A DNA stretch of 5,843 nt, taken from assembly GCA_946615495.1 (NCBI GenBank), contig CAMOHY010000153.1, positions 1 to 5,843 of the forward strand. The letters are read 5' to 3'. The first letter of the stretch is position 1. Each line of letters opens with the position of its first letter. Under the pieces are notes generated by a model, which worked only from the letters and a program-made list of their open reading frames with translations, did no database searches and was not told where the DNA came from. This document shows positions 1 to 5,259 of the stretch, piece after piece. Made by a program: the position numbers and the translations under genes. The stretch is from an uncultured Clostridia bacterium. Its GTDB lineage: Bacteria; Bacillota; Clostridia; Christensenellales; Aristaeellaceae.

Positions 1-377
1 CGCATGGCGGCGGCGCTGTCGCCGTCGATGGAGCCGAAATTGCCGTGGCCGTCCACCATCACGCCCCGCAGGGAATAAGGCTGGGCCATGCGGGTAAGGG
101 CGTCGTACACGCTGGTGTCTCCGTGGGGATGATATTTGCCCAGGCAGTCGCCCACGATGCGGGCGCATTTGCGGTGGGGCTTATCCGGAGTAAGGCCCAA
201 TTCGTGCATGGTAAACAGGATGCGGCGCTGCACGGGCTTTAAGCCGTCCTCCACCCGGGGGATGGCGCGCTCCAGGATTACGTATTCCGCATAGGGCATC
301 ATGCTTTGGTGCAGCACGTCCTCCAGCGGCGTTTGAATAATATCGGGCGTAAGGGGAGCAGGGGGCTGCTTGGGCAT
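1..377 (-). CDS. parC: DNA topoisomerase IV (or gyrase) subunit A, N-terminal part, truncated by window edge
   Basis: This is the breakage-reunion subunit of a type IIA topoisomerase, which cuts and rejoins both DNA strands and works with the ATPase subunit encoded upstream. Translating the minus strand from ATG at 377 gives 125 complete residues. They include VEDGLKPVQRRIL (about 42-54), the quinolone-pocket segment KYHPHGDTSVYD (81-92), and DGHGNFGSIDGDSAAAM (109-125). The next residues should be R126 and the catalytic Y127, and the window stops inside codon 126. GGAGG at 386-390 lies 8 bases before the ATG. The gene follows the small membrane-protein gene by 39 bases and is probably third in the parE operon. 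Many clostridial genomes carry both gyrAB and a second pair. I favour ParC because no dnaA or recF is nearby, but this fragment alone does not separate ParC from GyrA. The family is certain; the symbol is less so. Confidence 0.9.
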   Translation of the reverse strand, partial: MPKQPPAPLTPDIIQTPLEDVLHQSMMPYAEYVILERAIPRVEDGLKPVQRRILFTMHELGLTPDKPHRKCARIVGDCLGKYHPHGDTSVYDALTRMAQPYSLRGVMVDGHGNFGSIDGDSAAAM

Positions 378-416
378 GGAATTTTCCTCCAAACGAAATG
401 TAAAAGAATGGCTTTT

Positions 417-956
417 TTAAAGCTTCAGGGGAGCGCCGCAGTAACGGCAGACATCGCCGGTTTGGGCGATGGCGGCGGCGGCGCCGCAGCCGGGACAGTG
501 AACCAGGGTGAGCCCCTCCTTGTCCCCGGCAAAGACCATGCGCCGGCGCTTAAAATCAATGTATCCATTAAAATAGGAGCGGGCGCACATTTTTTTGATT
601 TGGTCCTCCACTTCTTTTTCGGGCAGATTCAGGGTGGCGGCCAAATCGGAAATGGATTTATCGGGCTCCTGGGCCAGCACGACGCAGTAGGCGCGAAAAT
701 CCCGGACCAAACGGCCCTTGCGCTTGGCGGAAAGGAGCATCCATACATGCAGGCCTGCCAGCGCAACGCAGACATAGGGCATGTAATAGTCCGCGGGGTT
801 TTCATGAACGGCGTCGGAAGCGAGGGAAACGAAGCCCTCGATGGCGATAATGGCCCAAAACACGATGCAAACCCACGCGTAAATGGCGCCAATGCGGGAA
901 AACACCGCATCCTTGAGGACCCTGCCGCTGTTTTGCTTCGCCGGTTTCTTTTCCAT
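417..956 (-). CDS. Two-helix membrane protein with winged-helix-like segment and C-terminal zinc ribbon, unknown function
   Basis: I do not recognise a named family. The 179-residue product has a basic N-terminus, then two hydrophobic segments (about 22-46 and 58-77) joined by a short acidic loop. A basic stretch AKRKGRLVR follows at 77-85. By the positive-inside rule both ends should be cytoplasmic. Residues about 80-142 contain SISDLAATLNLPEKEVEDQI, then a basic FKRRRMVF strand, which looks like a winged-helix or PCI-like fold. The C-terminus has CPGC (154-157) and CRYC (170-173), a four-cysteine zinc ribbon. ATG at 956 is preceded by TGAGGTGG (964-971), which overlaps the stop codon of the ParE gene, with a 7-base spacer. 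Only 12 bases separate the genes, so translational coupling is likely. Its place between two topoisomerase subunit genes suggests a link to topoisomerase or to membrane-associated chromosome processes; that is inference. Confidence 0.85.
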   Translation of the reverse strand: MEKKPAKQNSGRVLKDAVFSRIGAIYAWVCIVFWAIIAIEGFVSLASDAVHENPADYYMPYVCVALAGLHVWMLLSAKRKGRLVRDFRAYCVVLAQEPDKSISDLAATLNLPEKEVEDQIKKMCARSYFNGYIDFKRRRMVFAGDKEGLTLVHCPGCGAAAAIAQTGDVCRYCGAPLKL

Positions 957-968
957 GCTGCTTCCACC

Positions 969-2948
969 TCAGCTTTGCGCGCTGGGCGCGGCGGTCTTGA
1001 TATGCTCGTCAAAATGATCGGCCTTGTTAAATTCGGCGTGCTCGATGATGTATTCCCGCCGGGGCTCCACCTTGTCGCCCATGAGCACGGTGATAAGGGA
1101 ATCGGCCTCCGCCGCGTCCTCAATCGTCACCTGCATGAGCTTGCGGTGGGTGGGGTCCATGGTGGTTTCCCAAAGCTGCTCCGGATTCATTTCGCCCAGG
1201 CCCTTATAGCGCTGCAGGGTGTAGCCCTTTAAGCCCTGGGTGACTTTCTTCAGCTCCCTGTCGTCGTAGGCGTACTGGATACCGCTGCTTTTCTTCACCG
1301 CGTACAGGGGCGGCATGCCGATGTACACATGCCCGTCCGCCACCAGATCGCGCATATAGCGGAAAAAGAAGGTGAGCAGGATGGAGCGGATATGGGCGCC
1401 GTCCTGGTCGGCGTCGGCCAGGATGATGACCTTGTGGTATTTGAGGGCGGAAAGGTCAAAATCCTCGGCGATGCCGGTGCCCAGCGCCGTAATGATGGAG
1501 CGGAACTCGTCGTTGGCCAGCACCTGGTCCAGCCGCTTCTTTTCGGCGTTCAGGGGCTTGCCGCGCAGGGGCAATATGGCCTGAAACCGCCGGTCCCGCC
1601 CCTGCTTGGCGCTGCCGCCGGCGCTGTCACCCTCCACGATGAAAAGCTCATTATCCACCGCTTTGCGGCCCGTGCAGGCGGACAGCTTGCCCACCAGCGG
1701 CGCGGCCTCCAATTCATTTTTGGCTCTTGCCAGGTTCCGGGCCTTGCGGGTGGCTTCCCGCACGCGGGCGCTTTTGACCGCTTTTTCGATGATCTTTTGC
1801 GCCAAATCCTGGTTTTTCAGGTTTTCCAGGAATTCATACAGCTTTTCCGTCACAATGGCTTCCACGGCGGGGCGCACCTCGGTGTTGCCCAGGCGGCCCT
1901 TGGTCTGCCCTTCAAACTGCGGGTTTTTCACCATCGTGGTGAGCACCACCGTAATGCCCTCCCGGAAATCTTCGCCCGCCAGATTATTGTCCTTTTCCTT
2001 GAGGGCGCCGATTTTGCGGGCGTAATCGTTGAGCGCCTTGGTCAGGGCGGCGCGGAAGCCCGTTTCATGGGTGCCGCCTTCGCCGGTGGGAATATTATTT
2101 ACATAGGAAAAAACCGATTCGGTGTAGCCGTCCGTATACTGAATGGCGGCGGAGCAGAGCACATCGTCCCGCTTGCCTTCAAAATAGATGGGCTCTTCGT
2201 GCAGGGGCGTTTTGTCCCGGTTGAGAAACTTTACATAGTCCACGATGCCGCCCGCGAAGCAGTACTCCGCCTCGGCCTTGCCCTCTTCCTTGGTGCGCTC
2301 GTCGGTAAAGGATATTTTTAACCCTTTGTTTAAATACGCCAATTCCCGAAGCCGGCGGCGCACGGTGTCGCCGTTGAAAACCGTTTCCTCAAAAATGGTA
2401 TCGTCCGGCAGAAAACGAATCAGACTGCCGCGCTTGCGGGTGTTGCCCATTTTTTCCAGGGGGGTGACGGGGTGGCCCGCCATGATTTTTTTCTGTTTAT
2501 TGTCGTAGTAGCTTTCGTACCGTTGGGTATAATGGCTCCAATCCCGGAAAATATCCACCGTGAGCCATTTGGAAAGCGCGTTCACCACGCTGGCGCCAAC
2601 GCCGTGCAGCCCGCCGGAATAGGCGTAATTCTCATTGCCGAATTTGCCGCCCGCGTGGAGGCGGGTAAAAATCACCTGTACGCCCGGAATGCCGAGTTCC
2701 GGATGGTTGTCCACCGGCATGCCCCGGCCATTGTCCCACACGGAGGCGGAGCCATCCTTATGCAGCGTCACGGCCACTTCTGTGGCAAAGCCGCCCATGG
2801 CTTCGTCGATGGCGTTATCCACAATTTCCCATAACAAATGATGCAGGCCCCGGCTGCCGGTGGAGCCGATATACATGCCGGGCCGCATGCGCACCGCGTC
2901 CAGCCCCTCCAGGACTTTGATGCTGCCCGCGTCATACTTTTGCGCCAT
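969..2948 (-). CDS. parE: DNA topoisomerase IV (or gyrase) subunit B, ATPase subunit
   Basis: This is the ATPase and Toprim subunit of a type IIA topoisomerase, a cytoplasmic enzyme that relaxes or decatenates DNA together with subunit A. The product has 659 residues, a normal length for the family. The GHKL ATPase domain shows RPGMYIGS (22-29), EIVDNAIDEA with presumed catalytic E41 and N45, WDNGRGMP with D72, and SGGLHGVGAS (111-120). The transducer lysine loop is FEGQTKGRLG (345-354). The Toprim domain has EGDSAGG (439-445) and the metal-binding DADQDG (D512, D514, D516), followed by QRYKGLGEMNPEQLW (579-593). I chose ATG 2948 because GAGGTG sits 4-9 bases upstream and a good promoter lies at 3010-3038. 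The same frame stays open to 3038, but that extension would run through the promoter. ParE is preferred to GyrB because of the partner gene order and the lack of replication-origin neighbours, but the two are hard to tell apart. Confidence 0.96.
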   Translation of the reverse strand: MAQKYDAGSIKVLEGLDAVRMRPGMYIGSTGSRGLHHLLWEIVDNAIDEAMGGFATEVAVTLHKDGSASVWDNGRGMPVDNHPELGIPGVQVIFTRLHAGGKFGNENYAYSGGLHGVGASVVNALSKWLTVDIFRDWSHYTQRYESYYDNKQKKIMAGHPVTPLEKMGNTRKRGSLIRFLPDDTIFEETVFNGDTVRRRLRELAYLNKGLKISFTDERTKEEGKAEAEYCFAGGIVDYVKFLNRDKTPLHEEPIYFEGKRDDVLCSAAIQYTDGYTESVFSYVNNIPTGEGGTHETGFRAALTKALNDYARKIGALKEKDNNLAGEDFREGITVVLTTMVKNPQFEGQTKGRLGNTEVRPAVEAIVTEKLYEFLENLKNQDLAQKIIEKAVKSARVREATRKARNLARAKNELEAAPLVGKLSACTGRKAVDNELFIVEGDSAGGSAKQGRDRRFQAILPLRGKPLNAEKKRLDQVLANDEFRSIITALGTGIAEDFDLSALKYHKVIILADADQDGAHIRSILLTFFFRYMRDLVADGHVYIGMPPLYAVKKSSGIQYAYDDRELKKVTQGLKGYTLQRYKGLGEMNPEQLWETTMDPTHRKLMQVTIEDAAEADSLITVLMGDKVEPRREYIIEHAEFNKADHFDEHIKTAAPSAQS

Positions 2949-3009
2949 ATAGCACCTCGTTCCAATTTGTTCACGCCGGTTTTGCGTCTTTACAAAAACC
3001 GTATCATAC

Positions 3010-3038
3010 ATTATAACACAAAAAGAAGCGATTTGCAA
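3010..3038 (-). promoter_or_regulatory. Promoter of the parE operon
   Basis: Read on the minus strand, TTGCAA (3033-3038) is the -35 and TATAAT (3010-3015) the -10, with a spacer of exactly 17 bases. TG one base before the -10 makes it an extended -10. Transcription should start near 3003, giving a leader of about 55 bases before ATG 2948. The -35 overlaps the last bases of the upstream gene's terminator U-tract. No operator-like repeat was evident. Confidence 0.8.
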
Positions 3039-3080
3039 AAAAGAAATAAAGCCTGCCAGGATCGTCTAATCCCGGCAGGC
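3037..3080 (-). terminator. Rho-independent terminator of the AraC-GGDEF gene
   Basis: On the minus strand, GCCTGCCGGGAT and ATCCTGGCAGGC form a 12-base-pair stem, including one G-U pair, with a 6-base loop (3051-3080). The stem is followed by a T-rich run, TTTATTTCTTTTTT (3037-3050). It begins 15 bases after the TAA of the AraC-GGDEF gene. There is no comparable T-run on the plus side, so it works in one direction only. Confidence 0.9.
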
Positions 3081-3095
3081 CGCATAATGAAAAGC

Positions 3096-3902
3096 TTATT
3101 TTTTTACTTCCTCCAGCGCCTGGGCGATTTCGGAAAACAGCTCGCCGTAGCGAACCGTCCGGTCCTTGGGCAGGAACTTGACGGCGTAAAGGGAAAGCGG
3201 AATCGCTTTGCCCTCCCAGGAAACGGCTTCGCCGTTCCGGCCAAGCACTTTGCCAATCACCCGGTCGGCCACGGCGGGATCATCGCTGCCGGTGGCCAGC
3301 AGGAATTCATCCCCGCCGATGCGAAGCAGCAGCATATCCTCCTCCGCCGCTTCCTCAATGCGCTGAAGGGAGGCGCGGATGGCGATATCGCCCGCCTTGC
3401 GGGAAATATCATTGATGGGCATCAGGCCTTTGATGTCAAAGGCGATCATGTAAGCGTTCCGGTGGCTGTTTAAATAATCGTACAGTTCTTCGATCACGTA
3501 TTTGCGGTGGATTTCCATCATACTGCTTCCTCCTGACTGATTCTCGTTTAATTCAAATTTGGGAAAGAGGCCGGAAAAACGCCTGCTTTTCCGGAAGGCG
3601 GCGGGGGATTGGCCCCACAGGCGGGAAAAGGCGCGGGTAAACACCTCCGGAGAGCTGTAGCCCCAATCCATAGCGATGTCCAGCACGCTGCGGCTGCTTT
3701 GAATCAATTCACGGGCGCAGCAGGTGAGCCGGCGCCTGGATATGTAATCGGCAACGCCGATATGGAAGGTGTAGCTGAACAGCTTTTGCAGTGTGGACAG
3801 GGAGCAAAAGCACGCCTCCGCGATGTCCTGCTGGCTCATTTCTTCCTTTAAATGCGCCTCTATGTATTCCAGCGCGTCGGACAGGATAAAAAATTTATCC
3901 AC
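3096..3902 (-). CDS. AraC-family helix-turn-helix regulator fused to a GGDEF domain
   Basis: The product is predicted to be a 268-residue cytoplasmic transcription regulator joined to a cyclic-di-GMP-type domain. Residues about 3-110 form the two helix-turn-helix motifs of AraC/XylS proteins: MSQQDIAEACFCSLSTLQKL (22-41) and SVLDIAMDWGYSSPEVFTRA (72-91). A short linker leads to a GGDEF domain (about 130-268). It has FDIKGLMPIND (D156, N164), AGD (D172) and an intact GGDEF at 196-200. The inhibitory RxxD site is absent, the usual SxG after GGDEF reads SLY, and the C-terminal end is slightly short, so cyclase activity is uncertain. I chose GTG 3902 because AGGAGGAGGAGG lies directly upstream. 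The frame is open to a GTG at 3953, but that codon falls inside the -10 region. No other gene shares its transcript. The signal it senses cannot be read from the sequence. Confidence 0.88.
   Translation of the reverse strand: MDKFFILSDALEYIEAHLKEEMSQQDIAEACFCSLSTLQKLFSYTFHIGVADYISRRRLTCCARELIQSSRSVLDIAMDWGYSSPEVFTRAFSRLWGQSPAAFRKSRRFSGLFPKFELNENQSGGSSMMEIHRKYVIEELYDYLNSHRNAYMIAFDIKGLMPINDISRKAGDIAIRASLQRIEEAAEEDMLLLRIGGDEFLLATGSDDPAVADRVIGKVLGRNGEAVSWEGKAIPLSLYAVKFLPKDRTVRYGELFSEIAQALEEVKK
3516..3534 (-). promoter_or_regulatory. Internal Shine-Dalgarno and double ATG at the GGDEF boundary
   Basis: Within the AraC-GGDEF gene the minus strand reads AGGAGGAAGCAGTATGATG. AGGAGG is followed by a 7-base spacer and two consecutive in-frame ATG codons (3521 and 3518; M128 and M129 of the fusion). 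The site falls exactly between the DNA-binding and GGDEF domains. Initiation here would give a free GGDEF protein of 141 residues ending at 3096. Whether ribosomes use it is not known. Confidence 0.6.
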
Positions 3903-3905
3903 GCT

Positions 3906-3917
3906 CCTCCTCCTCCT
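3906..3917 (-). promoter_or_regulatory. Repetitive Shine-Dalgarno that sets the AraC-GGDEF start
   Basis: Four tandem AGG triplets on the minus strand end 3 bases before GTG 3902. AGGAGG can pair with 16S rRNA in several registers, with useful spacers of 6 and 9 bases. The site makes GTG 3902 the start. Upstream codons that would read KERRRR are simply this site translated. Confidence 0.8.
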
Positions 3918-3953
3918 TTCCTTGCAGATAGCTCCATCACGTGATTCATGCAC

Positions 3954-3982
3954 ATTATAGCATGGCGCGTCCTTCCTGTCTT
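3954..3982 (-). promoter_or_regulatory. Promoter of the AraC-GGDEF gene
   Basis: On the minus strand, TATAAT (3954-3959) is preceded by TGC, an extended -10. A 17-base spacer separates it from a weaker -35, AAGACA (3977-3982). Transcription should begin near 3947, leaving a leader of about 45 bases. The inverted repeat CATGC-N8-GCATG (3947-3964) frames the -10, and the perfect palindrome ATCACGTGAT (3936-3945) lies just downstream of the start. Confidence 0.72.
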
Positions 3983-4074
3983 GACAATTTGAGCATTTTT
4001 AGCAGGAAAGAGAAATCATGCCGTTTTTCATGTCTGTTTTGATAGAATTTTTTCAGATTTTTCTATATATCCTC

Positions 4075-4103
4075 TTGACGCGGGCGAAAAACGGTAGTAT
4101 CAT
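4075..4103 (+). promoter_or_regulatory. Promoter of the lacI-family / sugar-binding-protein operon
   Basis: TTGACG (4075-4080) and TATCAT (4098-4103) are separated by 17 bases. Transcription should start near 4110, immediately before the paired operators, with a leader of about 94 bases to ATG 4204. No second promoter was found ahead of the solute-binding-protein gene, so both genes probably depend on this one. Confidence 0.75.
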
Positions 4104-4113
4104 AGATTCCGTT

Positions 4114-4137
4114 GAAAACGTTTCCGATAACGTTACC
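4114..4137 (+). promoter_or_regulatory. Two adjacent LacI-type operators
   Basis: GAAAACGTTTCC (4114-4125) and GATAACGTTACC (4126-4137) abut without a gap. Both fit GAWAACGTTWCC and have the central CpG typical of LacI/GalR operators, where a hinge-helix leucine inserts. They sit roughly at +4 to +28, where a bound repressor would block transcription. The neighbouring LacI-family protein is the natural ligand. The first site also resembles a CcpA cre box with two mismatches, so catabolite control is an alternative or additional reading. Confidence 0.75.
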
Positions 4138-4203
4138 AAAGAGGTGCGAAGGCTGCACGCGGATTATTCCTGACGCAATAAACAGCATCCCACGGAGGAA
4201 GAA

Positions 4204-5208
4204 ATGAAAATCTATACCATCCGGGATATCGCCCAGCAAGCGGGCGTGAGCGTGACCACGGTTTCCCGCGTGCTGAACGGCCGTCCCGATGTGAGCAAGG
4301 AGACCCAGGCAAAGGTGCGCAAGGTGATGGCGGAGTGCCACTTCGTGGGCAACGCCAACGCGCGGGGGCTCAAGCAGGCCGACCAGGCGATTATTGCCGT
4401 TATCATCCGGGGCAGGAACAATCCCTTCCTGGCTGCGCTGGCCGAGGAAATGCTGCTGTGCGACCCGGCGGGCAAGGCCGCCCTGGTGCCCGAATATATT
4501 GACGAACAGGACGACGAATTCCTTTGCGCGCTGAATCTGCTGCACCGCCGGCGGGTGGCTGGGCTCATTTTTGTGGGCAGCCGCATCGACAGCCGGTGCG
4601 AAGTGCTTGCCGATGTGAACCTGCCTATGGTGTTTGCCACAGTGTCCACCCTGAACACGCCCATGGAGCGGGCGGCCTCTGTTTCCATGGACGACAGGAA
4701 AATGGCCTGCGCCGCCGTGGGCGAGCTGCTCCGGCGGGGCCACGAGCATATTGCCGTATTCGGCGGCAGCCGGTCCGGGCAGGACAGCCTGGCCCTGCGG
4801 GCGCTGGGCGTGCAGGACGCCTTCCTGAATGCGGGCGTTCCTTTTGAAGAGGACCGCTATGTGCTCACCCGCTTTACCCTTCAGGATGCCTACAGCGCGG
4901 CTTTGAATTACTTCCAGCGCAGGCCGGATACCACCGCCGCCTTCTGCATGAGCGACACCGCCGCCCTGGGCGTGATGCGCGCGCTGTGCGACCTGAATAT
5001 GCGCGTGCCTGAGGATGTAAGCGTAATGGGCGTTGACGGCATCGAGATTGGCCGGTATACCACGCCCCGGCTTTCCACCATCGTGCAGCCGGTAAAGGAA
5101 ATTGCCCGGCAAAGCGTGCAGGTGCTTTCCGATATGATGAAAAACCATTCTCCCGCCCGCCACGTAACGGTGGAGGCCCAGGTGGAAATGCGGGAATCGG
5201 TTCTATAA
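4204..5208 (+). CDS. LacI/GalR-family transcriptional regulator
   Basis: This is probably a sugar-responsive repressor of its own operon and the downstream uptake gene. The product has 334 residues, typical for the family. The N-terminal helix-turn-helix is TIRDIAQQAGVSVTTVSRVL (5-24). The hinge is NANARGL (50-56), with L56 at the position that inserts into the operator's central CpG. A periplasmic-binding-protein-like effector domain follows (about 62-330), with conserved stretches such as AVIIRGRNNPFLAALAEE, AAFCMSDTAALGVMRAL and PEDVSVMGVDGIEIG. GGAGG (4194-4198) lies 5 bases before the ATG. Two matching operators sit in its leader, which points to autoregulation. It is followed after 51 bases by a solute-binding-protein gene in the same direction. 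The inducer cannot be told from sequence; a mono- or oligosaccharide is the family expectation. Confidence 0.95.
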   Translation: MKIYTIRDIAQQAGVSVTTVSRVLNGRPDVSKETQAKVRKVMAECHFVGNANARGLKQADQAIIAVIIRGRNNPFLAALAEEMLLCDPAGKAALVPEYIDEQDDEFLCALNLLHRRRVAGLIFVGSRIDSRCEVLADVNLPMVFATVSTLNTPMERAASVSMDDRKMACAAVGELLRRGHEHIAVFGGSRSGQDSLALRALGVQDAFLNAGVPFEEDRYVLTRFTLQDAYSAALNYFQRRPDTTAAFCMSDTAALGVMRALCDLNMRVPEDVSVMGVDGIEIGRYTTPRLSTIVQPVKEIARQSVQVLSDMMKNHSPARHVTVEAQVEMRESVL

Positions 5209-5213
5209 ACGCA

Positions 5214-5238
5214 CTCAGCAGGGCCAAAGCCCTGTGAG
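5214..5238 (+). other. Intercistronic hairpin ahead of the solute-binding-protein gene
   Basis: CAGGGC and GCCCTG pair around a CAAA loop (5219-5234). The stem extends by four more pairs, CTCA with TGAG, across one bulged G (5218). The next bases are A-rich rather than T-rich, so it is not an intrinsic terminator. It lies between the LacI stop and the Shine-Dalgarno at 5247-5251. Such hairpins can protect the 5' end of a processed downstream message; that role is inferred. Confidence 0.55.
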
Positions 5239-5259
5239 AATAAAAAGGAGGAACTCATT

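Larger units (their letters stand above)
3903..4203. other. Divergent intergenic region with back-to-back promoters
   Basis: These 301 bases separate the leftward AraC-GGDEF gene from the rightward LacI operon. They hold the leader and extended -10 promoter of the former (3903-3982), an AT-rich stretch of about 90 bases without a clear gene or site (3983-4074), and the promoter, two tandem operators and leader of the latter (4075-4203). The two predicted transcription starts are about 160 bases apart, so one bound regulator could influence both, though nothing in the sequence proves shared control. Confidence 0.75.

Noticed and set aside
306..2321. Open frames of 308 and 330 residues on the plus strand (306-1232 and 1329-2321)
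   Set aside because: Both are antisense to parE, the membrane-protein gene and the start of parC, whose protein sequences are convincing. The plus-strand translations have no domain or plausible gene start.
2949..3038. N-terminal extension of ParE from an upstream start at 3038
   Set aside because: It would be encoded by the parE promoter and leader. ATG 2948 has a good Shine-Dalgarno and begins at the usual family N-terminus.
3903..3953. Upstream GTG start at 3953 for the AraC-GGDEF protein
   Set aside because: The codon is upstream of the predicted transcription start, next to the -10 box, and the extension would translate the Shine-Dalgarno itself.
3981..3986. Perfect TTGACA on the plus strand as a further promoter
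   Set aside because: No acceptable -10 box occurs 15-19 bases downstream.
4039..4069. TTGATA and TATATA as a second plus-strand promoter
   Set aside because: The spacer is 19 bases and the region is generally AT-rich. The pair at 4075-4103 fits better and lies correctly against the operators.
4063..5163. 366-residue open frame on the minus strand opposite the LacI gene
   Set aside because: It lies almost wholly antisense to a clear LacI-family gene, runs into its operators and promoter, and shows no recognisable domain. Long antisense frames are common in GC-rich coding DNA.
5214..5238. Hairpin read as a terminator of the LacI gene
   Set aside because: It is followed by A-rich sequence and a Shine-Dalgarno rather than a T-run.
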